Source: Owenia fusiformis
Lineage: Eukaryota > Annelida > Polychaeta > Sabellida > Oweniidae
DNA: 64,000 bases
NCBI GenBank assembly: GCA_903813345.2
Contig: CAIIXF020000001.1
Span: forward strand, 3,224,001 to 3,288,000
Direction: 5' to 3'
Position 1 is the stretch's first letter; every line of letters starts with the position of its first letter. The notes under the pieces were generated by a model. The model searched no databases and had not been told where the DNA came from. It saw nothing but the letters and a program-made list of their open reading frames with translations. Below, piece after piece: positions 52,201 through 61,766 of this stretch. A program made the translations under genes and the position numbers.

Positions 52201-54660
52201 TTTCTTGGTAGAATGCTGGGAAAGGTGCAAACAATTTTTAATTATAATTACAAAATAATATAAATATTATGCAATTGTCTAATTGGAATAATCTCAATTA
52301 ATGTGAACTTCACAAGTATTTTTATTGATTTGTGAATTTTCTTTTATCAATAACAACTTTTGTAATTTCAGGCTTTGTATGAAAATCTGATGGTTGAGTT
52401 ACCATTTGCAAGTTTCTTTTTGTCAAAGATCTTAAGTCGACATGATAATATAGACATTGATAATCTGGCATCACTCGACCCTGACCTCTACAAGTAAGTC
52501 TTTGTTCTTTTTCTGACCTAAAAATATTGGGCTTCTTCAATTCATCATAAGGCATTTGTTTTTAACAGTCTAGTTATCCCACAAATGGTAAATCTTGTAA
52601 ATTAATGTTCATCAAGTTTTTAGAAAAAAAATCTCTTGATGAAAAAAAAATCAAGTTTTTAGACTCTACCAACATAAAATGTGGATAATCCTTTGATCAA
52701 GCTGCGAATCTAAGTAAGAGGTTTTAAGTATTAAAAAACCTTTTCATACTAGATTTTTAATTTTCTATATTTGCAGGAATTTGCTGTTTGTCAGAAACTA
52801 CGATGGAGATGTGAGTGAGCTAGGTTTAGATTTCACTGTGGGTAATGATGCATTGGGTGAGATGGAAATAGAAGAACTGAAGCCAGGTGGTCGTGACATT
52901 GCAGTTACCAAGGATAACAGGATTGAGTACATCCATCTCATGGCTCACTACAGACTGAACAAACAGGTAGGAAACAGTTTTGATGTCACTACCAACAAGT
53001 GGTGACATATTGTTATGCCACTATTTTGTGAGTGGCATTCCAAATATTCATCAGCATTTGGCTTCTTTAACACTTTTCACTGTAACCCTAATCGTTTTCT
53101 AAATTGAAATTATTTTGAACAAGTAAAAACTTGATGTACAGTATAGACAATCTGTACATGTTACATTAAAATGACATAACCGGTATAAGAAATGGCTTAT
53201 CTAGTAAGAAATGACATACTTTCATGCTTCAGCATTTACATAAGCCTTGTTTTTAAGGAGATTCATATGTACTGTTGGTATAGAGTAACAGTTGGAAATG
53301 ACTGAATTCCGTTTTATGTTCCAGATTAGACCCCACTGCTATGCATTCAGACAGGGACTGGCTGATGTTGTCAACCTGGAGTGGCTGAGAATGTTTGACC
53401 AGCATGAACTTCAAGTGCTGACATCTGGTGCTCAAGTGCCTGTTGATCTGGAAGATCTCAAAAATCATACAAATTATTCAGGTATGTACTTATCTGTATT
53501 ACATACCTAGCGAAGCATTTGTATGGAAGTCAATGGGAAAGTTAGCGAGCTATATCCACCGATATTGCCCGATTACCCCGATATAGCCCGCTTACCTCGT
53601 TTTGATATTAGATTTCTTTAATAACCATGATAATATCATGACGTCACGTCATTGATACAAAGTAACCATGGGAACAAAGGCATGTAATACATCAGTTATG
53701 TCACTATGACGTGAAATATGCCTTCGTTCTTGCCCAAATATAGAGCCTCCCAAGGTCGGCCTATATTAGGAGAACTCAGGCATATTTCACGTCATAGTGA
53801 CATAACCTCTAAGTGTTGTCCCGAACCTATAGATATCATGCTTCATTTATTCAAGTACTATAATAACTTTTTATGATTTGATGAATACAATACAAAATGC
53901 TACTGCTTTAGCATGAAAACACAAAAATTTAGTCATGTTTCAAGTCTCTCGATCCCCCTCTACTTCACCATCTTGTGAGGGTCTGTAGTTGGGGGTGGGT
54001 CCCAAAGGCCTGTATGTAGCTTGACTAACAAAGATTTTATTTTCCAGGTGGATACACATCTGACCATCCAGTTATCAAAGCTTTCTGGCAGACAGTTGCA
54101 GAATTCTCAGATAATCAGAAGCGTTACTTGCTAAAGTTTGTCACCAGTTGCTCTCGGCCGCCATTGTTAGGATTCAAGGTGAGGAAAATAAACATGCAGA
54201 TTTAAATGTTTTTAAAGTAACCTTGAATCATATTTGTCTGTACGCAGGATCTAATTCTGTATTTTCATTAACCAGTATCTTGAATGATAGGTCTTCTCTA
54301 CAATGTTTAAGGATCTTTTAGGGAGATCATAGTCTCTTACTATTTCATATTCATTTGAGACTGTACCTTATAAAAAACCAATAGGATTTTCTCAAGCTTA
54401 TAACTGAGCTGTCTTATGCATAAGTTCAAATCTGAACAGTCTTTCAGGTTTGTTTGCAGCACTATTAAGTTTATTGTTTTTTGTTGCAGGATCTATTCCC
54501 TGTGTTCTGTATCCACTGTGCCGGAAATGAGGCAGACAGATTACCAACCGCCAGTACATGTATGAACTTACTCAAGCTCCCTGAGTTCAAAGATGCTCAG
54601 ACATTGAAGACCAAACTACTCTATGCAATAGAATCACATGCAGGATTTGAACTAAGTTAA
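40298..54660 (+). CDS. UBE3C: HECT-type E3 ubiquitin ligase UBE3C
   Basis: join(40298..40363, 40848..40901, 41628..41702, 41992..42126, 42353..42456, 42864..43024, 43209..43365, 43586..43836, 44141..44280, 44639..44817, 45130..45216, 45486..45637, 47155..47375, 47860..47964, 48136..48217, 50954..51054, 51680..51821, 51980..52224, 52372..52493, 52777..52966, 53325..53481, 54048..54178, 54490..54660); 1075 aa (human 1083). The N-terminus [12 protein letters not shown] and IQ motif ([11 protein letters not shown], about 48-58) are typical of UBE3C. The HECT domain occupies roughly the last 370 residues ([35 protein letters not shown]), with the catalytic Cys in TASTCMNLL at about residue 1043. 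It transfers ubiquitin through a thioester, extends chains on proteasome-bound substrates and acts in cytosol and nucleus. The exon 18 acceptor is set at cattccag because this reproduces the family alignment; an upstream in-frame acceptor would add 9 residues. Confidence 0.97.
41025..41436. repeat. Foldback with about 130-bp arms in UBE3C intron 2
   Basis: Left arm 41025-41160 and right arm about 41300-41436 are close reverse complements (TTAAGGTTCAGCTGGAAAGT versus ACTTTCCAGCTGTACCTTAA; shared TTTTCTGGTACAAAAT). The loop is about 140 bp. Transcribed within UBE3C it would form a long hairpin. Confidence 0.9.
45692..46966. mobile_element. Repeat element with short TIRs and about 145-bp internal repeats in UBE3C intron 12
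   Basis: Short inverted ends ATCCCACCGAAC(G)AA and TTGTTCGGTGGGAT. After a CCGTCC-rich head come about eight diverged units of roughly 145 bp, each with TTTGATAACTCAAATACC, TGGATTTGGTTCAAATTTTA, and a CAAAATGGCGGCCATTTTTC palindrome-like core. No coding capacity. This element type is common in molluscan genomes to my knowledge; class unassigned. Confidence 0.75.
48340..48790. mobile_element. Degenerate copy of the 45.7-kb repeat element
   Basis: In UBE3C intron 15: GCCACCATTTTTCATAAAAA, two copies of TTTGATAACTCAAATACT followed by AGATTTGGTTCA, and a terminal TTCAATGGGATTTGCTACTT matching the right end of the larger element. Confidence 0.6.
49261..49943 (-). CDS. Small unknown gene nested in UBE3C intron 15
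   Basis: complement(join(49261..49386, 49569..49943)), 166 aa, phase 0 intron with good sites (AGA|gtaagt; ttttgtttccag|GCT). The start at 49943 has a second Met two codons later. The protein is basic at the N-terminus ([14 protein letters not shown]), has an acidic-hydrophobic middle ([20 protein letters not shown]), and a charged, probably helical segment across the splice junction ([25 protein letters not shown]). No signal peptide, membrane span or domain I recognise. The intact spliced frame, unlike its surroundings, supports a real gene on the opposite strand of UBE3C. Function not assigned. Confidence 0.6.
50450..50780. mobile_element. Second degenerate copy of the 45.7-kb repeat element
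   Basis: Contains ATGATAACTCAAATACT, CAAGATGGCTACTGAATTC and CAAAATGGCTGCCATTTTC in the same order as the larger element, without recognisable ends. Confidence 0.55.
51444..51592. repeat. Short foldback in UBE3C intron 16
   Basis: AATATAGACCCCAAAGCAG at the left and its diverged reverse complement ending GGTCTATATT at the right, with GAATACACCCC / GGGTGTATTC inner matches. It sits about 90 bp upstream of exon 17. Confidence 0.7.
53695..53806. repeat. Inverted repeat (about 30-bp arms) in UBE3C intron 21
   Basis: GTTATGTCACTATGACGTGA is perfectly mirrored by TCACGTCATAGTGACATAAC, with arms extending through AATATGCCT / AGGCATATT and a loop of about 50 nt. Confidence 0.85.
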
Positions 54661-55288
54661 TGCTCAAATGAACTGCCATATTTTCCCTTGTATGTTTCAG
54701 TTTGAAGACGATACAATGATATCATTTGAGCAATATAGTGATATAGTCAATATATATCAACATTGTTGATAATGTTGATAGTCTTGTTGCAGATGAGGAT
54801 TGGTTGTGTAAATACTAAATATGATACTAAACACCATGAATGTTTCTTATAAAATTGAAACTCTTGGGTAAAGTCAATGGATCAGGTTCTAATAAGAAAA
54901 TCAGAAATTATTGTGCAATTTTTATGTCTGGCATTTGATTTTTTAAAAACAATTCTAAAATTGAAATCCACTAGAAATTTTTTTAACAAAAATGCCATTT
55001 TGATTTCCATAAGCTTTAAGGGGAGGGTCTAATTCTTGAACAAATCACCTTGTAGCTTTGTTTTCATTAGCAGACTTGACTTTCTCTAGAGCATGCTTGA
55101 TTTTGTTTTAGCCAGTGACTTTACATCATATTTTTATATCACTTTTCCCAGGTCTATAATCTTCTGCTTATATATATAAGGGAGAATGTGGCTTTGTTGT
55201 TCAAAGGCAGACAGGTGTAATTGTTGTATGAGAACGCATATGTGTATTTTGTACAGGACATTAAAACAAATGTGAAAACCAATTGAGA
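54661..55288 (+). other. UBE3C 3' UTR
   Basis: Sequence between the UBE3C stop and the first convincing plus-strand AATAAA at 55289; no other feature seen. Confidence 0.5.
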
Positions 55289-55302
55289 AATAAAACTTTA
55301 TT
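55289..55302. terminator. Back-to-back poly(A) signals of convergent genes
   Basis: AATAAAACTTTATT: a plus-strand AATAAA (55289-55294) for UBE3C and a minus-strand AATAAA (55297-55302) for the dioxygenase gene, separated by 2 bp. Each is about 630-650 nt from its stop codon, and I saw no closer canonical hexamer for either gene. Confidence 0.55.
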
Positions 55303-55948
55303 CAAGCAATAAGCTTTAGCTGCAGGTTGACACAGATTACATGTAACTGTACAAAGGATATTCTTAAATATTTATGAATTAATAAAACCATTATATTATT
55401 AAGCATTATTTTGTCTGAATAAATATCATGATTACTTATTAAGTAATAATAATTTAATGGCTGGTGTTTTGAAAATAGTCCTATCACAGACAAGTACATC
55501 AATATTTGGCAATACACATACATACAAGAACAGTAATAAATCTAGTATTGTCATCAAGTATAACTTTAATATAAAATAGGGCCACTTTCCTCAAGGTCCT
55601 ACAGTTTTGCATGTAACCCAATTCTCATCCACAAATATAAACCAGTACGTTTTACGAGGACTTTTATAAGTCCAATCAATGTCGCTCAATTCACAGTCCT
55701 ATCACAGACAAGCACATCAATATTTGGCACTACTTGTATAAAGACGAATATATTGAGATATGAGAAAAGTAGGAAATAAAGCTTTGTCTTTAAGTAAAAT
55801 AGGTTCACTTTCCTATAGTGTTAAATGTAAACCAATTCCACACCAATACTATCAGTACATTTTACGAGGACTATAGAAGTTTCTGTCATTCCAGTAGGCC
55901 TTTATGTATCAATTTAAAGCAAGCTAAGGTATGTGATATACCAAGGTT

Positions 55949-58900
55949 CTAACACATGTCTCCCTTGCTATGACAAACATTGCTTTTAGCAGGAATAACT
56001 GTCCCCTTCACGGTTGTCCTATGCAGGACTCTGAGTCCTACTTCACTTACTGGAAACTGAGTCTGTTCACTAGCCTCATGTCCCAAAGCTAAGTTGTCGG
56101 ATATAATAAAGTCTCCAGGCTCCCACTGAAATAAAAGGTTATAGTTATTATAAAATGTGATAGAATGATTTAATAATTTCTTTCAAATATCCAAGATGTA
56201 ATATCAAATCATCTCAGTCAAAGTCTTCAGATTTAATAAGGTGAAATACAAAGTAAAATAAAATGATAAACATCAAGAGAGAAATGTAAATGATTGTGTC
56301 CAAGAAGATGTTCATCTGTTCATGTTGATAGACCGTACTCAGTACATATTTGAATCATATGTGGAAAATTAGTGGAAAAGTCCATAGATTTGCATGTTAA
56401 TCATGTTTATGTGTGAGTGGTATGAAACTTACCTTGCGTGAATGAGGTTAAACTCACCTTGTGTGAATGGTGTTAAACTCACCTTGTGTGAATGGTATTA
56501 AACTCACCCTGTGTGACGGTGTTAAATTCAACTTGTGTCAACAGTATCAAACTCACCTTGCTTGAATGGTGTTAAACTCGCCTTGTGTGAATGGTGTTTA
56601 ACTCACCTTGTGTGAGATGGTGTTAAACTTACCTTGTGTGAATGGTGTTTAACATAATGTCTGAGATGGTGTTAAATTACCTTATGTGAATGGTGTAAAA
56701 CTCACCTTGTGTGAATTGTGTTAAACTCACTTTGCGGAATAGTGTTAAACTCCCCTTGTGTGAATGGTGTAAAACTCACCTTGCGGAATAGTGTTAAACT
56801 CCCCTTGTGTGAATGGTGTTAAACTCACCTTGCGTGAATGATGTTAAACTCACCTTGTGTGAATGGTGTTAAACTCACCTTGTGTGAATGGTATTAAACT
56901 CAACCTGTGTGATGCTGTTAAATTCAACTTGTGTCAACAGTATCAAACTCACCTTGCTTGAATGGTGTTAAAATCACCTTGTGTGAATGGTGTTAAACTC
57001 GCCTTGTGTGAATGGTGTTAAACTCACCTTGTGTGAATGGTGTTTAACTCACCTTGTGTGAATGGTGTTAAATTACCTTGTGTGAATGGTGTATAACTCA
57101 CCTGGCATAATAATGTTAAACTCACCTTGTGAGAATACTGTGTTTCTGGTTTGTTGCAAATTCCTTCTTTATTTCCTTCAGAATCTCTAAGGTCTCTTGA
57201 AAGTTTGTAATCTTTTGTTTTTCTGTACCATAACCTTGTGTGAATGATGTTAAACTCACCTTGCGGAATAGTGTTAAACTCCCCTTGTGTGAATGGTGTT
57301 AAACTCACCTTGTGTGAATGGTGTTTAACTCACCTTGTGTGAATGGTATAAAACTCACCTTGTGTGAATGGTGTAAAACTCACCTTGTGTGAATGGTGTT
57401 AAACTCACCTTGCGGAATAATGTTAAACTCACCTTGTGTGAATACTGTAAGTGTTTCTGGTTTGTTGCAAATTCCTTCTTTATTTCCTTCAGAATCTCTA
57501 AGGTCTCTTGAAAGTTTGTAATCTTTTGTTTTTCTGTACCATAATCCCAAATAAACGCATCAGTCATTCCCAAATGGACACACATTGTCTACAAAATAAG
57601 TTATTCATTGAGGAATTGAAAAGTGATGATGATAGATATAAGTACATATATTGACCAGCCCATATAGTTTCTGTTAGGAGTGGTTAGTTTAGTCTAGGTA
57701 ACTTTGATGGTTATTTTGATATAAATTGAACACATGCCCATTTACGATTAAACACATACCATAATGAGGGCTTGGTTAAATATGACAGGAACACTGTACA
57801 ACAATCAATATGGTAAAGATTACTAACAGTATTAAGGCTACAATAATTGAATCTGACGTTTCGGTTTGGAGATGTACATGTAAGTGGAGTGGATGAAGCT
57901 TTATATTCCCACTTCCTCAAAGGGCTAATTATGTACATAAAACACATATTTCTGGAACAGTACAATACAGTAGAATCACAAACATTTTCCATAAATGACT
58001 GATGAACCATAATTTTTGCACAGTTTGCAGTGGACTCAGAGAAGTGCTTAATATTATATTTGTTTCCCGCAAGCTTAGTTCACACCAACGGCACTTTGAT
58101 AGCGCTTTAAAGCAGATATGCATGCCGCTTTAAAGCACTATCAAAGCGCTGTTTGTGTGAACTTAGCTTTAGCTCATATAAGAATGTACTATTTTTACCA
58201 GTTCTCCAGTTGATGGGTGTGAATATACCAGGGGGTGATACAATTGCCCTCTCCTGTCGCTGACCATCCACAGTCTGTCCCATCTTGCAAACTGTTCTTT
58301 GGACAGATTTTTCAAAAGCTCATTAAGGGGAATGAACACTGAAAATAAAAAATACAAGGCATATAACATACTTTAGGCTTTAGGCCAATATAAAGCTGGC
58401 AACACAACTGCAGTAACCTTGCAATACTGAGTGAGATGGGCAGACTACACAGGGAGATATGCTGAGTACTAAAATAGTACTCATGGCATTTTAGCACTAA
58501 TTGAGTACTCATTTCAGTAAATATTTGTACTAAATGAGCACTCATGACATGAGTACTGATTTATTGCATGTTTTAGTACTAAATGAGTACTCATGTGATG
58601 AGTGATAAAATAGCGCTAATTTCATTGATTTTTCATTACTCAATGAGCGCTCATGATATGATCACTAATTAATTGCATGTTTTAGTACTAAATGAGTACT
58701 GATATGATGAGTGATAAAATAGCGCTAATTCCATTGATTTTTCATTACTCAATGAGCGCTCATATTATGAGTACTAATATATTGCTCATGTTTCACGAGT
58801 GATAGAATAGTACTCAAAGATTAAAATGTTGATAGATTTTTTTTAATTGATGAAGTAAAATATAGGATACCTAATAAATTACATTTTGATTATTCGAAAA

Positions 58901-60950
58901 CATGGATAAATATATCATGAAGCTTTTCCAAAAATTCTCATTCCTGTAGCTATTTCATGTAATGGGTTGAAGCTAGGAAACAAAATGACAGACACCATAC
59001 TGTTCCATTCTTGAGAAAAGTGCATATATATACACATAGATTTGTTACTTGGAACAAGTGAAAGATGAGGTAAGTTGTATTAAATGAGAAGTTACTAAAA
59101 TTACATGGTAAGTTAGTTCTATGTGTGTTACAATTATAAGCTGATATACACTGGTGATCCACTCGATTACGCTGGTTACCAAAACGAACCGTTTTGGTAA
59201 CAAAATGTCGGAACGCCGAAGGCACAATTTTTCTTTTTCCCTTATTTCACGCGTTGTAGGCAGAATCCCCACGACGTTTTTTCTCACAACGTGCATCAGT
59301 ATCATATGTTTTAGAAAATGTACATGTTTGCGATAAAATAGCTCAGAGGACAACAGAATCGTCGATTTACTTCCTCACTTAAGTTACATAAACGGTTTTT
59401 CGAAAAACAGTTAAGATCTGCACTTTTAACCCAAACCGTTCATGTAACTTAAGTGAGGAAGTAAATCGACGATTCTGTTGTCTTCTGAACTATTTGTTCG
59501 CAAATATGTACACTTTCTTAAACATATGATACTGATACACGTTTGTGTTAAAAAATATCGTGGGAATAATCCCTACAACGTGTAAAATAAGGAAACGGGA
59601 AAATTGTACCTTCCGGATGTTCCGACATTTTGTTACCAAAACGAAACGTTTTGGTAACCAGCGTAATCGAGTGGATCACCAGTGATATAGGAGTAAGTCC
59701 AAATAACAAAATTGAAGGTAGCATGTGAATTGTATCCCACCTAGAATGATACCTACTGAGTGCTTATTATTTAGTAAATGAACAATATTTTAGTGCTAAA
59801 TGAGCAATTTTTTAGTACTAAAATAGCACTCAATTAGTACTAAATCATTACTTAAAATGTTGTTACTAAAAGGGTACTAAAATAAACCCTTATTTTTCAC
59901 AAAATAGTAAAATAGCACTCAAGTAGTAATAAATTAGCACACTGGCAAAAGTGCACTCATGAGTACTCATGGCACGAGTGCTAATTTAGTACTAATTTTG
60001 TACTAATTTAGTACTCGGCATATCTCCCTGTGTTCTTCTTTGCATTCTTTTCTATAGAACATCAGTGCACTCATTGTGCAAAAGTGAAAGATGTACACAC
60101 TGTGGGGAAGGAGTGATTCAAATTTGAAATATAACATGTGACTCAATTGAGGAATGCAGAAAAATTCCGAACATGCACCCTGACCTTAATAAAATTTTGA
60201 ATTCTATAAAGTTGGGAGCAGTACTGTATATGTAGTAGAATTTGTTTTCTATCGCTCTTTAGCCTACATGATGCAACGTATATACTCATTACTCATCTAC
60301 TGAACACAGGGCTCCAATTTTATTGAAGGACACTGATATCAAAGGAAAACCAACAAATGACAGGATCACGAAGCACTGTAATGGAGAAACTAAGTCAATG
60401 CATTATAAGAGAGTACAGTGTATATACACTGTATCAGTAACAGATACACAGTTTCTCCAATAGATGACACTTCGGCTTCCTGTACAATAAACTTACCTGT
60501 GTCACCAGACTTTGGTATGGATACCATATGATAAAGAGAATATGCAAAGGGAGCTTCTTGAAAACTGCCATCTATATGCCATCCAGTGCGTCCTACATTA
60601 GTACAACCTTCCGCTTCATTGTTTGACACCCTGAACACATCAGGATGTGGTGACTTGTGATGCTTGTAAAATGTTGATTCAAGCTCACCGAACCACTTGC
60701 TTATTTCAACATGTCGTTGTCCACTAACAGTGCCTTGATCTTTAAAAATTAGTAGTCTGTATTTTGTCACATCATTTTTTATTTTTTCAATAATTTCGTC
60801 TGACACTTCATTTTTCAAATCTATGCCTTTCACCTCGGCACCTAACTTACATGGTTTAATGGAGTAAGAACTCATGTTCCTTATAATGGACAAAACATTG
60901 AATATCAATGCTTGATTGACGTAGAATTTAGAATTTACCAGAAATTTCAT
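55949..60950 (-). CDS. TauD/TfdA-family Fe(II)/2-oxoglutarate-dependent dioxygenase
   Basis: complement(join(55949..56125, 57433..57588, 58199..58338, 60497..60950)); 308 aa from the ATG at 60950 or 283 aa from the ATG at 60875 (MSSYSIKPCKLG), which better fits the usual family start; the longer form adds a basic-hydrophobic leader that might target mitochondria. Iron ligands are visible: His and Asp in TGWHIDGSF (about residues 100 and 102 of the short form) and the distal His in SDNLALGHEA (about 241), with the 2-oxoglutarate-binding Arg in GLRVLHRTTV. HPLVYSHPSTGE precedes them as in TauD relatives. It should couple 2-oxoglutarate decarboxylation to oxidation of an unknown substrate; the substrate cannot be read from sequence. 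The last intron starts with a 25-bp array built from the exon's own donor (56434-57432). The gene is divergent from HSP70. Confidence 0.88.
56434..57432 (-). repeat. 25-bp splice-donor minisatellite in the dioxygenase gene
   Basis: Roughly 35 copies of a 25-bp unit, minus strand: ATTCACACAAG|gtgagtttaacacc, where the first 11 nt equal the last 11 nt of the exon 57433-57588 and the rest equals the start of its intron. Most copies keep CACACAAG|gtgagt, a strong 5' splice site; variants include TTCCGCAAG. The array begins exactly at the true donor. A partial copy of the exon is embedded at about 57126-57236. Confidence 0.95.
57126..57236 (-). pseudogene. Partial duplicate of dioxygenase exon 3 inside the donor array
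   Basis: About 108 nt identical or nearly so to the 3' two-thirds of exon 57433-57588 (from GGTACAGAAAAACAAAAG to the end). It lacks the acceptor and differs by a small deletion near the end (TACTGTGTTTC versus TACTGTAAGTGTTTC). It is flanked on both sides by the 25-bp repeat, so it is a duplicated exon end carried by the array. Confidence 0.9.
58071..58169. repeat. Hairpin element in a dioxygenase intron
   Basis: Arms of about 43 bp: AAGCTTAGTTCACAC...GCGCTTTAAAGC and GCTTTAAAGC...GTGTGAACTTAGCTT with a 13-nt loop. It lies 30 bp from the donor of exon 58199-58338. Confidence 0.9.
58447..60033. mobile_element. Large foldback element with ACACAGGGAGATATGC termini
   Basis: Perfect 16-bp inverted ends ACACAGGGAGATATGC / GCATATCTCCCTGTGT. 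Inside, both halves are full of TAGTACTAAATGAGTACTCAT-like short palindromic units. A second foldback (59149-59684) is inserted in it. No transposase. Lies in the first dioxygenase intron. Confidence 0.85.
59149..59684. mobile_element. Nested long palindrome (MITE) with 5-bp ATATA duplication
   Basis: Two arms of about 250 bp, starting CACTGGTGATCCACTCG and ending CGAGTGGATCACCAGTG, are near-perfect reverse complements through to a short loop near 59400. Flanked by ATATA on both sides (59144-59148 and 59685-59689). No coding capacity. Confidence 0.92.
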
Positions 60951-61026
60951 CAAAAATGAAATGTAAATTTTGCCGGAAGTGCTATTTAGTTTCGTCCAGG
61001 ACATGTAAACAAAGATGACGTCATAT

Positions 61027-61140
61027 CTCGAAAATTCTACAAATGTCTGGAACAAACTATTTTTAGTAGGCCTGGAAAATGCTAGAAGAGAAGTCTCTAG
61101 AAATGTCTGGAATATATTTCTACAATTATATATATACCCA
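61027..61140 (+). promoter_or_regulatory. HSP70 promoter: heat-shock elements and TATA box
   Basis: Alternating GAA/TTC units: cGAAaaTTCtac near 61030 followed by ctgGAAc; a second cluster ctaGAAgaGAAg...ctaGAAatgtctgGAAtata near 61082-61114. A TATATATATA box follows at 61127-61136. The implied start is near 61160. The region also lies within about 80-150 bp of the dioxygenase start codons on the other strand. Confidence 0.75.
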
Positions 61141-61159
61141 GGTATCAGACGTCCATTCA

Positions 61160-61766
61160 AATCACAAGAAGAAACACGACGAACAAGATCTAAAGGAGAA
61201 AACAAGAAGTGAAGTGACTTGAGAAGATTTGCATTGGAGATTGGAATTGGAAAATAAGACAAAATTGGAATCTAGAACCACTATTGAAAGTAATAAAATA
61301 TACAGCAAAAAACAAGGTATGTAATCCTTCATTGATTATTTCTTTTTCTCTAGAACAATCAAAAAGTCATCTTTTAAACATGAGCCACTAAATAGGTGGG
61401 GTGGGGGATCAAGAATGTAAAAAGTTTTTCAAAGAGGCTAAGCTACTATTAGTATGTACATGTAATTTAGTTGGTACAATATGTTTATTCCAGATGCATG
61501 TATGCTAAGATTGATAATGATTAGTTAAAGGTTAACTTAACTTATTTTATAGTTTATACTTGGCAATGTAGAGCTTCAGTGACATCTACATGTACAATAC
61601 ATCTACATGTACATTGTAGGTACATGTATCAAATAATCTTTATCACCTTTATCAGTTGGAGTTATTTTATGCTAGACAAGATATTGTTTCATCATATATA
61701 GTTTATCAATCGACATAAAGCAATTTTTGCTAATGGTTTATTGATTTTTATTTTCAGAAATACAGT
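61160..61766 (+). other. HSP70 5' UTR exon and intron
   Basis: A donor ACAAG|gtatgt at about 61317 and an acceptor attttcag at 61757 bracket an intron of about 440 bp entirely in the 5' UTR; the coding exon starts 10 nt after the acceptor. No other feature seen in the intron. Confidence 0.6.
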
